Origin: JABDGC01 sp964449835
Lineage (GTDB): Bacteria > Pseudomonadota > Gammaproteobacteria > DSM-16500
Reading direction: 5' to 3'
Length of the DNA stretch: 31,868 bases
NCBI GenBank assembly: GCA_964449835.1
Contig: CAYVBZ010000022.1
Coordinates: 1 to 31,868, forward strand
In this document: piece by piece, positions 8,047-15,434 of the stretch
Layout: each line of letters opens with the position of its first letter
Numbering within the stretch: position 1 is the stretch's first letter
The notes under the pieces: generated by a model
What the model was told of the DNA's origin: nothing
The model's database searches: none
Seen by the model: only the letters and a program-made list of their open reading frames with translations
Program-made: the position numbers and the translations under genes

Positions 8047-9963
8047 ATGTCAGTGGATGCTCATCGCGAAACATTGCATTTTCAAACAGAAGTCACAGAG
8101 TTGCTTCATTTAGTCGTTCACTCTCTCTACAGCAATAAAGAAATTTTTTTGCGCGAATTAATTTCAAACGCCTCCGATGCCGCGGACAAATTGCGTTTTG
8201 AAGCTTTGTCCAATTCAGCCCTCTATGAATCCGGTCCTGAGCTTAAAGTTTGGGTCAGCTTTGATCAAGAAGCCAAGACCATCACCATCAAAGACAATGG
8301 CATCGGGATGGGCCGTGAAGAGGTCATCGATAATTTGGGCACCATTGCAAAATCCGGCACCAAGGAATTCTTGTCCCGCTTAACAGGCGATCAAAAGAAA
8401 GACGCTCATCTTATTGGGCAATTCGGGGTTGGCTTCTATTCGGCCTTTGTGGTGGCAGACAAGGTCACCGTTCGCACGCGTCGGGCTGGCGTTGCGCCTG
8501 AGCTAGGGGTTTGCTGGGAGTCAGCTGGGACTGGAGACTACACCATTTATAATGTCGCAAAGCAAGACCGGGGAACAGAAGTAGTCCTGCATCTCAAAGA
8601 AGGCGAGCTGGAATTCCTGAATGATTGGCGGTTGCGCTCCATTATTAGCAAGTATTCGGACCACGTTAATCTTCCCATTTTAATGCTAAAAACAGAGCAA
8701 GAAGAAAAGGAGGAGCAGAAGGCGTCTCCTAGCTGGGAACAGGTCAATCGGGCGACTGCGCTCTGGACGCTCCCTAAAAATGAAATTACAGAGGAGCAAT
8801 ATAAAGAATTTTATAAACATCTGGCCCACGACTTTCAAGATCCGCTGGCCTGGGCTTACAATCGCGTCGAAGGCGGTAACTTGGACTATATTAGTCTTCT
8901 TTATCTGCCTGCACAGGCCCCCTTTGATATCTGGAACCGAGAAAAACAGCGTGGTTTGAAATTATATGTTCAACGGGTCTTTATTATGGATCAAGTTGAG
9001 CAATTTGTGCCAATGTATTTACGTTTTATCCGCGGCATCGTAGACACCAACGCGCTGCCTTTAAATGTATCGCGTGAACTTTTGCAAGATCATCCAGCCG
9101 TGACCAAGCTTCGAGCTGCTTTGATTAAACGAACACTCGATCTATTGGATTCCTTGGCCAAGGACGAACCTGAAAAGTACGCCAAGTTTTGGGAACAGTT
9201 TGGCAATGTATTAAAAGAAGGCCCTGGCGAAGATTTTGTTAACCGCGAGCGGATTGCGAAGCTTTTGCGTTTTTCGTCTACAGCTAGTGAGATTGAGGCG
9301 CAAAATGTTTCCTTCGAGGCTTATGTGGGCCGGATGAAACCCAAGCAAAAGAAAATTTATTATATCGTCGCTGACAGCTACAATGCAGCCAAGTCCAGCC
9401 CCCATCTCGAAATCTTCAGAAAGAATGAGATTGAAGTTTTACTTTTCCATGACCGTATCGATGAATGGTTTGTGGCGCATTTCCCAGAATTTGAAGGGAA
9501 GTCTTTGCAATCTGTGATGAAAGGGGACTTAAGTCTCGATGATATTGCCGTGAGCGAAGATAAAGAACAACTTAAACAAGAAGATGAAAAGACCAAAGAA
9601 AACATGGAACCGCTGCTGAAGCATATTAAAGGGGTATTGGGCGAACAAGTGAAAGATATCCGTATTTCCCATCGCTTGACCTCTTCACCCGCTTGTTTAG
9701 TGCGCGAACAGCATGACATGGGGCCGCAATTAGAGCGCTTATTAAAAAGCGTTGGCCAGGAAGTCGCTGAAGTTAAACCGATACTTGAGGTCAATCCACA
9801 TCACAAATTGATTGAAAAACTGCAATCGGAGAAAAATGAGACGGAGTTTAGTGATTGGACCAAGCTGCTTTATGACCAAGCCGTTCTAGCAGAAGGTGGC
9901 CAGCTAAAGGACCCAGCCGCCTTTGTGCAACGTATGAACAAACTTTGGTTGGACATGATCTAA
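8047..9963 (+). CDS. htpG: Chaperone HtpG (bacterial Hsp90)
   Basis: HtpG is the cytosolic ATP-dependent Hsp90 dimer that helps remodel client proteins together with DnaK. The product is 638 residues, normal for the family. The GHKL ATPase motifs are present: ELISNASDAADKLR (magnesium-binding Asn), KDNGIGMGREE, and GQFGVGFYSAFVV forming the lid. The middle domain contains RGIVDTNALPLNVSRE with the arginine that contacts the ATP gamma-phosphate. Start ATG 8047 has AGAGGAGA upstream. It stands alone between the nagZ-fadE operon and an accessory region. Two DnaA boxes precede it. Confidence 0.97.
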   Translation: MSVDAHRETLHFQTEVTELLHLVVHSLYSNKEIFLRELISNASDAADKLRFEALSNSALYESGPELKVWVSFDQEAKTITIKDNGIGMGREEVIDNLGTIAKSGTKEFLSRLTGDQKKDAHLIGQFGVGFYSAFVVADKVTVRTRRAGVAPELGVCWESAGTGDYTIYNVAKQDRGTEVVLHLKEGELEFLNDWRLRSIISKYSDHVNLPILMLKTEQEEKEEQKASPSWEQVNRATALWTLPKNEITEEQYKEFYKHLAHDFQDPLAWAYNRVEGGNLDYISLLYLPAQAPFDIWNREKQRGLKLYVQRVFIMDQVEQFVPMYLRFIRGIVDTNALPLNVSRELLQDHPAVTKLRAALIKRTLDLLDSLAKDEPEKYAKFWEQFGNVLKEGPGEDFVNRERIAKLLRFSSTASEIEAQNVSFEAYVGRMKPKQKKIYYIVADSYNAAKSSPHLEIFRKNEIEVLLFHDRIDEWFVAHFPEFEGKSLQSVMKGDLSLDDIAVSEDKEQLKQEDEKTKENMEPLLKHIKGVLGEQVKDIRISHRLTSSPACLVREQHDMGPQLERLLKSVGQEVAEVKPILEVNPHHKLIEKLQSEKNETEFSDWTKLLYDQAVLAEGGQLKDPAAFVQRMNKLWLDMI

Positions 9964-10003
9964 GGTATGCGGCCCTCCGTATATAAAATGAGTTAACTAA
10001 ACT

Positions 10004-10029
10004 CCCTTCTCCCACACGTGGGAGAAGGG
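10004..10029. repeat. Perfect 12-bp-arm hairpin after htpG
   Basis: CCCTTCTCCCAC at 10004-10015 pairs perfectly with GTGGGAGAAGGG at 10018-10029 around a 2-nt loop, followed by TAGGGGATGAGGG. This type of CCCTTCTCCC hairpin recurs in many bacterial genomes as a dispersed palindromic repeat. No U-run follows immediately, so a classical terminator is less likely, though it may protect the htpG 3' end. Confidence 0.75.
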
Positions 10030-10152
10030 TAGGGGATGAGGGTCTTCAATTTATTTATACACGTGTTTCTCCTCATCAGCATCAAAACCTGCTTTTCAAC
10101 CTCGAATTTCTTAAGAGTCTATTCCCCCTAAGTTATTATTTTATAACCATTC

Positions 10153-10204
10153 TTATATGTATAGTATAAAAAATGATTGACTTAATTTTATATGTATATA
10201 TAAT
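10153..10204 (+). promoter_or_regulatory. Strong sigma-70 promoter with an 11-bp direct repeat, for the ADP-ribosyltransferase
   Basis: TTGACT at 10177-10182 and a perfect TATAAT at 10199-10204 are 16 nt apart; start would be near 10211, leaving a leader of about 36 nt. The 11-mer TTATATGTATA occurs at 10153-10163 and again at 10188-10198, 35 bp apart. The second copy fills the promoter spacer and touches the -10. A regulator bound to these copies would control access to the promoter; which regulator is unknown. Confidence 0.65.
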
Positions 10205-10246
10205 GCCCAAAAATCACTTTAAACCAGAAAACGAGGATTTTTTACA

Positions 10247-11164
10247 ATGAATTCCAGAGTCTTAGCTGTTCTTAAAAATTATTCCCAGATTACCTCTGAA
10301 AAAAGCGGGATAAAGACCGTGTTCAGAGGCACGCGCGGAAAAAATAATTCCTTCTCAAATCCAGACGCTTTAAAAGAGGCCAATGGTTTTTATGGAAGAG
10401 GGACGGATGATAGTATTAGCTTTCATCGCTATGCAGCAAATAGCACCATCTATATTCCCACCACTCTTTCTGAATCACAGGCTGCTGATTTTGCGGGCTA
10501 TGGCTGGGTACATATGATGCAACTGCCTCAAATCTATGTTTATCTTCCCAACGTCCACCCCTATTTACCACCCATTCCTGATGAAGATGAAGTTCTTGGC
10601 CAGGCGATTATGAGTGAACGTGAGGTTTCAGCTGTTCAACATATTCCTTGGACAGATGTTCTTTTATCTCGGCAAGTTTTTTCTCCTCCAATGCTTCCGT
10701 TTCGGATGTATTTGGGTGAGGGCATCGAGAACCCTGACTTTCAACTTAGAAACTATTCTTGTGAAATTTTGAGCGCCTCTGCCGATGAAGCTGAATTTGT
10801 CCTTAGTCATGAACATTTTCAAGATCCAGAAAATAAGATGAAGGCCCTTAGTTTAGAGGCCGCAAAAGAAATCGCCGAAGCCTTGAAAGAGGAATCTTTG
10901 ACTTACAAGTTACACCTCGACAGTCCTCATTTAACAGTGGGGCCAATCGTTGAGTCCAGAAAATCGCTTGCAATTATTTGTGACGATTATCGCCTCTTAA
11001 TGAAAGAAAGCAATGTGAAACCGCTGAAAACCATTCACTCTTATGCTGACGCTAAAGCAGCTTTCTTTAACGTCAAACAGGTTGCGCAAGCCAATGGCGG
11101 AAAGGAACAACAACAAGACCTAAAAACAAGGGAAGAAGAGGGCGGCATTAAGCTAAAAAATTAA
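10247..11164 (+). CDS. Cholera/pertussis-toxin-like mono-ADP-ribosyltransferase, probable secreted effector
   Basis: The product is 305 residues. The first 145 carry the landmarks of the R-S-E class of ADP-ribosyltransferase toxins in the right order: KTVFRG with Arg27; NGFYGRGTDDSISFH (47-60), which follows the pertussis S1 pattern NGF-x3-G-x2-D-x4-H; STIYIPTTLSESQAADFA (66-83), where the usual STS is PTT; IYVYLPN (96-102); and EVLGQAIMSEREVSAVQHIPW (115-135). The last matches cholera toxin A around its ExE pair and VSA..IP; the catalytic Glu would be Glu126, with Glu124 before it. The C-terminal half is unrecognised. There is no signal peptide. The tail KTREEEGGIKLKN has a glutamate cluster 8-10 residues from the end, as in many Dot/Icm type IV effectors. 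Target, NAD use and secretion route are inference. Confidence 0.75.
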   Translation: MNSRVLAVLKNYSQITSEKSGIKTVFRGTRGKNNSFSNPDALKEANGFYGRGTDDSISFHRYAANSTIYIPTTLSESQAADFAGYGWVHMMQLPQIYVYLPNVHPYLPPIPDEDEVLGQAIMSEREVSAVQHIPWTDVLLSRQVFSPPMLPFRMYLGEGIENPDFQLRNYSCEILSASADEAEFVLSHEHFQDPENKMKALSLEAAKEIAEALKEESLTYKLHLDSPHLTVGPIVESRKSLAIICDDYRLLMKESNVKPLKTIHSYADAKAAFFNVKQVAQANGGKEQQQDLKTREEEGGIKLKN

Positions 11165-11167
11165 AGA

Positions 11168-11467
11168 CTATTTTTTTAGTTTAAATAATTGTTTTTCTTC
11201 GATCAATAAGGCCGGGAGCCCCTGGCCTTTTTTTTCAGAATAGTTAAACTTTAAAAAATAAATATTTTTCTCATTTAGCTTTTTACTAAGCCGGTTTATT
11301 TCAAGTTCCTTTCCTATTTTTGAGGGGCTATCGGAAGTGATTTCATAAATCTCATCTCCTCCCATCGCGAGCTCCTGGGGGGTTTCTCTTTTGATGTGTG
11401 TCGCATAACAAATTTGCCTGAGCTTAGGCTGTTTGATTTTGTAGGCTAGCTTAGTAAAAAAACGCAT
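11168..11467 (-). CDS. Small hypothetical protein downstream of yajQ
   Basis: A 99-residue Lys- and Glu-rich basic protein with no membrane segment or signal peptide. I do not recognise it. It begins 9 nt after the yajQ stop on the same strand and ends 3 nt from the convergent ADP-ribosyltransferase stop, so it fills the gap exactly. AAAGG lies directly against the ATG, with AGGGAG further upstream, so the ribosome site is imperfect. Residue composition (IYEITSDSPSKIGKELEINR) looks like a real protein rather than a shadow. It may be cotranscribed with yajQ. Confidence 0.5.
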   Translation of the reverse strand: MRFFTKLAYKIKQPKLRQICYATHIKRETPQELAMGGDEIYEITSDSPSKIGKELEINRLSKKLNEKNIYFLKFNYSEKKGQGLPALLIEEKQLFKLKK

Positions 11468-11476
11468 CCTTTCAGC

Positions 11477-11959
11477 TTACTCCCTAAAGTTTTCAAATTG
11501 CAAAGGCACAGTTAATTTTGCTTCCCGCAGCAGGCCAATGACTTCCTGCAGGTCATCTTTTTTCTTCCCCGTCACACGGACATGGTCGCCCTGAATGGCG
11601 GCCTGCACTTTCAGGTTGCCATCTTTAATTAACTTGACAATTTTTTTTGCCACTTCCTGTTCAATGCCTTCTTTGATTTCCACTTCTTGGCGTGCTTCAC
11701 TGAGAGAAACCTCCAGCTTTTTATAATCCAGTGCTCTTGCATCAACCTGTCGTTTTGCAAGTTTATTGCGAAAGATTTCATCAACCTGCTTTAGCTGAAA
11801 ATCTGTTGGCGCATATAAGGTAATTTTATTTTTATCTTGCTCTAATCGTGCATTGGTATCTTTAAAATCAAAGCGCGAATTGAGTTCCCGATTGGCTTGA
11901 TCGATGGCATTAGTGACTTCATGGTGGTCTAGCTTGGACACAACGTCGAATGAGGGCAT
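11477..11959 (-). CDS. yajQ: YajQ-family nucleotide-binding protein
   Basis: The product is 160 residues, the exact family size. It begins MPSFDVVSKLDHHEVTNAID and contains RFDFKDTNA, KKIVKLIKDGNLKVQAAIQGD, and the C-terminal DLQEVIGLLREAKL.VPLQFENFR, all hallmarks of YajQ (DUF520). The fold has two RNA-recognition-like domains. Members bind nucleic acids or nucleotides; in Xanthomonas a homologue is a cyclic-di-GMP-responsive virulence regulator, but function in this organism is unknown. It is separated from the upstream lysR gene by a 215-bp gap holding a long hairpin repeat. The ribosome site is weak. Confidence 0.93.
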   Translation of the reverse strand: MPSFDVVSKLDHHEVTNAIDQANRELNSRFDFKDTNARLEQDKNKITLYAPTDFQLKQVDEIFRNKLAKRQVDARALDYKKLEVSLSEARQEVEIKEGIEQEVAKKIVKLIKDGNLKVQAAIQGDHVRVTGKKKDDLQEVIGLLREAKLTVPLQFENFRE

Positions 11960-12037
11960 AGAATTTGTCCGAAAATTGGTTTGAAAAAGATTCTAGCGAA
12001 CTTGAGACTAAAATTAAAGTAGTTCATTCGTCCCTAT

Positions 12038-12126
12038 CGTCGTCCCGCGGCTTGTCCGCAGGGCCCAAGGACAGAAACCTCGGTCGTATCTGTTTCTGAG
12101 TCCTGCGGACAAGCCGCGGGACGACG
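12038..12126. repeat. Long inverted repeat with perfect 25-bp arms
   Basis: The left arm 12038-12062 begins CGTCGTCCCGCGGCTTGTCC. It is perfectly complementary to 12102-12126. Inside the loop CAGAAAC (12072-12078) pairs with GTTTCTG (12092-12098), so the whole 89 bp can fold into one long hairpin. It lies between lysR and yajQ. Sixteen bases, GTCCCGCGGCTTGTCC (12042-12057), are repeated exactly at 28470-28485 between dnaK and dnaJ, so this is a dispersed repeat family, perhaps a REP or MITE-like element. No U-run follows in the direction of lysR transcription. Confidence 0.9.
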
Positions 12127-12174
12127 GTCCGCTAGTTCGCTGCTGAAGGAAAGGGTTGTGATTGGGGCCCCAAA

Positions 12175-13113
12175 TTAACCCCGCTTGTCCCAATAAGCCT
12201 CTTCCTGAAACCTCTCAATCAAAAAATCAATAAAAAGCTTCACCTTAAACGGCACATACCGCTGCTTAGGATACGCCGCATGAATATCAATTCCCTTTTC
12301 ACTATAGGCCGCCAAAGTCTCCACTAACCTCCCCGCCTTCAATTCCTCCGTTACCAAAAAACTAGACAGTTTCGCTAGCCCAATCCCCGCTACCGCCGAT
12401 TTAACCAAAGCTGGATTACTATTAATCCGCAGGTTCCCTTTAACTGCGACTTTAACTTTCCGCTGGCGGTCTAAAAACGACCATTCGTAGGTCTGTCCCA
12501 GCGTGGAAACATTCCCCGGCTCCGATTGATAAATAAGACAGTTATGATTAATCAAGTCCTCCGGTTTTTCAGGCATTCCGAACTGTTTAAAATAAGCGGG
12601 AGCGCCGTAAACCCCTGAGCTCCGTTGTGTGATTTTGCGGGACCTTAACAAAGAGCTGTCTGGCAAGTCTTTAATAAAAATAGTGAGATCTAAGCCATTA
12701 TAGATAAATCCTGCATACTGGCTGCCTAAAATAAGTTCCACATTAATTTCAGGATAACGCTGGATAAAATCATTAATGGCTGGTACCAAGTGAACTTGCC
12801 CAAAGCTTACAGGGGAGTTGATGCGCAGCAGGCCCCGCGGTTGTTCATGGTGCTGCATTACATCCATTTCAGCGTCTGAGATTTCAGCCTTAATTCTTTT
12901 CCAGCGTGCATAAAATAATTGCCCGCTTTCGGTCAAGGCCATGCTACGTGTGGTCCTTTGGATTAATTGAGCATGTAAATGGCTTTCCAAGCGGCTGATT
13001 CTTTTACTGACAACCGAGGAGGAAATAAGCCATTTTTTAGCAGCAGCTGCAAAGCTGCCTTCCTCAACGACCGTGACAAAAGTTAAGGCATCTCTTATAA
13101 TAATGTTAGACAT
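12175..13113 (-). CDS. LysR-family transcriptional regulator
   Basis: The product is 312 residues with the standard LysR layout. The N-terminal winged helix-turn-helix covers residues 6-65: ALTFVTVVEEGSFAAAAKKW, then SSVVSKRISRLESHLHAQLI and RTTRSMALTESG. The remainder is the periplasmic-binding-protein-like effector domain. The N-terminus resembles the CrgA/AaeR-like subgroup that often controls stress or aromatic-compound genes, but the ligand cannot be predicted. It is divergent from the large membrane-protein gene at 13296 across a 182-bp AT-rich region, and LysR regulators often control the divergent neighbour, so that gene is a candidate target. TTAAGG-type AT-rich sequence fills the gap, but no clear T-N11-A site was identified. 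Confidence 0.92.
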   Translation of the reverse strand: MSNIIIRDALTFVTVVEEGSFAAAAKKWLISSSVVSKRISRLESHLHAQLIQRTTRSMALTESGQLFYARWKRIKAEISDAEMDVMQHHEQPRGLLRINSPVSFGQVHLVPAINDFIQRYPEINVELILGSQYAGFIYNGLDLTIFIKDLPDSSLLRSRKITQRSSGVYGAPAYFKQFGMPEKPEDLINHNCLIYQSEPGNVSTLGQTYEWSFLDRQRKVKVAVKGNLRINSNPALVKSAVAGIGLAKLSSFLVTEELKAGRLVETLAAYSEKGIDIHAAYPKQRYVPFKVKLFIDFLIERFQEEAYWDKRG

Positions 13114-13199
13114 ATCAGCAACTTATACCTAAATTTTCTATTGGAACCTCAAAATCGATTAATTCATTTTTTGCATCATTATATGCTTTTTTAAGGCTA

Positions 13200-13228
13200 T
13201 TGTAAATTTTTTATAAAAGTATTATCAT
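13200..13228 (+). promoter_or_regulatory. Candidate promoter for the 712-residue membrane protein
   Basis: TTGTAA at 13200-13205 and TATCAT at 13223-13228 are separated by 17 nt. The start would be near 13235, about 60 nt before the ATG. The region lies between divergent genes and could also be read by the LysR regulator. Confidence 0.35.
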
Positions 13229-13295
13229 GCCAACTCAAAACACACACTGTTTTTTGTCTAACGGCTTTTAACGAAGAGTAGGTAGCCAAACCAGT

Positions 13296-15434
13296 ATGAT
13301 GTCATATGAACAAGACCTTTCTGTTATTGGCGTCACGCCAGATGCTGCTGTGCCGGGCTTTGATGACTCTGGTTTGGAGCATCCGACCAGCAGTTCGCTG
13401 ACCTCAGAAAATCCCACTAGAAAACAAGTTGAATCCAATAATCTCAGCCGTTGCATGGAGTTGACCCCGCTTTTTGGCTCAGCGGAGCAAGCACTGGTCT
13501 TAAATCACAGCCTGGGAAACGACGATTTAGATAGTGATGAGGTGACCGAGGGCGCTGTTGTCAGTGCCGCTATCGGAAATGCCACGGGCCTTATCACAGC
13601 CATTGTGGCCCATTTTTGTCTCCGCAGCAGTTATCGCACGGGAAACTATCAAGTTATATTAAAGAAACAACCTCTTTCAGATGAAAACATAACAGAATTG
13701 AAAAAGAATGAGATCTTTCTCTATCATGACTCCGAGAAAAACTGTTTAGCTTATGTTGTCAAAAGAGCGCCTCTCCTTCCTTTTTTTTCGAGCGAGCTTG
13801 TACGGGGCCAAATTAAATTAAAAGATGAAGAAGAAATCCAGACCTTACTTCAAAATGAGTTGGTGAAGTTGCCTGATCAGCCTATTTCTTCAAAAATGAA
13901 AAGAGCTTTTCTTAGATATACAAGCAAACAGGGCGACACCTATAGCGGAAAAACCTCGACCAATCCCTTGTACCGTGCCGTCAAAACTTTGTCCACAGTT
14001 GGCGCGCGCTGTGGTGCTATGCTCAGCATTCTGGTGGGTTCTGATAATCCAAACATAAAACGTATTCTTTCTTTTATTTTGTCGGACATCTTTTGTGTGG
14101 TTTTTGGTTTATTTGGGGTCGGCTATTTTCTGGTTCGCGATAAAATTTTAAAAATCCCGCCAAATACGAAACATGAATATGCTGTGACGGGTTTGGAAGG
14201 ATGGAGCAAATACGGCAAAACAGCGCTGACTTTTGGTACAGCCATCGGGCAGGGCATTGGTGGATTAATCGTCGGCATTACTCACAAAGCGGGTAGCGCT
14301 GCGGCAATGGTTTCTTCTTTTAGTATTTCATTTTGGGGTGGCGTTGTTGGTGTGGGCAGTTTTGTCCTGAGTATCATCGCGGTCCCCTTGATCAATTGGA
14401 TCAGCTCGAAATTCACACGGGATGGCAAAGGCATCTTAACTTCTAACAATAAAAATAAATATCGCAATAATTATACGCGCTTAGGGATTACGTTCGGGGC
14501 TGCCTTAGGCGTGCTCCTGGGCTTTGTCATCGGCAATTGGTGCTTTGGTTTGATTATGGCGGCGACCATTTTCTCAGGTCTTGGCGCTGTTGTTGGCGGC
14601 GTGTTGTTTTCTATTTATGGTCACAAGCTGCATAAAATGATGCATCCCTTGCCCCCCGGTAAAACGGAGAAAGATGAAGACATTGAAAACTCCTGGGATT
14701 ATGTGAGCCGTTGCACGGCCTCTGTTTTTGGCTATGTTGGCGCCGCGGTGGTTTGCGCGATTAATCCCGCCGCAGCTTTGTTGTTGGTCCCTATTGGGAC
14801 TGCTGTTGCAAGCGCGATCGGCTGTATCGTGGGTATTTTAATTATGAAAGCCGCCCGTCGTATGCCCGGTAATGCTGAAGAAAAAAAGGCAGCCACCTTG
14901 CCCTGGACGCAGCGCATTACGACAGGTGCAAATGTGGGTTCCATCATTGGCAGCTGTATTGGCGTAGGTCTTGGCTTCGCCGGTCTCTTTTTGGCAGGCC
15001 CTGCCGGTGTTATTTTTGCTGTCAGTTTATGCGGCGCCATTGGCGCAGTGGTGGGTGGCTGCGTGGGTGCTTTATACGATAAGCAGGCGCGAACACTAAT
15101 CTGGCAAGCTATTAATCCCTTCGCATCCCCAGGCCCTGCTTTTGTTTCTCCTCCTCGAGAACGGAGTACTGCTGCCAAAGTCATAAGTTTAGAGTGGGAT
15201 TCGGATCCGCTTGATAAAACACCGCCTAGCTTTAAGTCTGTTAATGATGCCCAGTCAACGGAAATTATTTCTAAGAAGTCACAGTGGAGTATGTCTAATT
15301 TATCTTGTTGCACCTTTTCTCAGAAGAACAAAAATCGTGTCGAAGATAAACGCAGTTTAAGTGAGGACTCTTTCTCTAGTGGTTCCGATCGTAGTCTCGA
15401 AGTCTCGCCTGTCTCCTCGGTTTATGGCAGTTGA
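13296..15434 (+). CDS. Large glycine-rich membrane protein with five helical-hairpin repeats, candidate effector
   Basis: The product is 712 residues and I do not recognise a family. Residues 1-85 are hydrophilic and acidic with no signal peptide. Residues about 226-602 contain five similar units (226-286, 305-372, 389-449, 469-522, 538-602). Each begins with a basic or aromatic stretch and a GxxxG-rich helix, turns, then runs through a second Gly-rich helix ending in a basic YxxK/MxxxA-type edge. Examples are LGITFGAALGVLLGF and ITTGANVGSIIGSCIG. The C-terminal 110 residues are soluble and Ser-rich. Long soluble ends, GxxxG hairpins and no Sec signal are typical of secreted effectors that insert in host membranes, but an inner-membrane protein is also possible. 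ATG 13296 or 13299; ribosome site weak. The 3' end overlaps convergent pyrD by 59 bp. Confidence 0.8.
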   Translation: MMSYEQDLSVIGVTPDAAVPGFDDSGLEHPTSSSLTSENPTRKQVESNNLSRCMELTPLFGSAEQALVLNHSLGNDDLDSDEVTEGAVVSAAIGNATGLITAIVAHFCLRSSYRTGNYQVILKKQPLSDENITELKKNEIFLYHDSEKNCLAYVVKRAPLLPFFSSELVRGQIKLKDEEEIQTLLQNELVKLPDQPISSKMKRAFLRYTSKQGDTYSGKTSTNPLYRAVKTLSTVGARCGAMLSILVGSDNPNIKRILSFILSDIFCVVFGLFGVGYFLVRDKILKIPPNTKHEYAVTGLEGWSKYGKTALTFGTAIGQGIGGLIVGITHKAGSAAAMVSSFSISFWGGVVGVGSFVLSIIAVPLINWISSKFTRDGKGILTSNNKNKYRNNYTRLGITFGAALGVLLGFVIGNWCFGLIMAATIFSGLGAVVGGVLFSIYGHKLHKMMHPLPPGKTEKDEDIENSWDYVSRCTASVFGYVGAAVVCAINPAAALLLVPIGTAVASAIGCIVGILIMKAARRMPGNAEEKKAATLPWTQRITTGANVGSIIGSCIGVGLGFAGLFLAGPAGVIFAVSLCGAIGAVVGGCVGALYDKQARTLIWQAINPFASPGPAFVSPPRERSTAAKVISLEWDSDPLDKTPPSFKSVNDAQSTEIISKKSQWSMSNLSCCTFSQKNKNRVEDKRSLSEDSFSSGSDRSLEVSPVSSVYGS

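Noticed and set aside
10165..10204. PmrA-type regulatory site (tandem cTTAA) upstream of the ADP-ribosyltransferase
   Set aside because: Only one half (CTTAATTTT at 10181-10189) fits; the second half is absent at the expected spacing.
14732..15313. 193-residue minus-strand ORF inside the membrane-protein gene
   Set aside because: Antisense shadow of Gly/Ala-rich codons; composition is Pro/Ala/Thr-rich and no ribosome site or family pattern is present.
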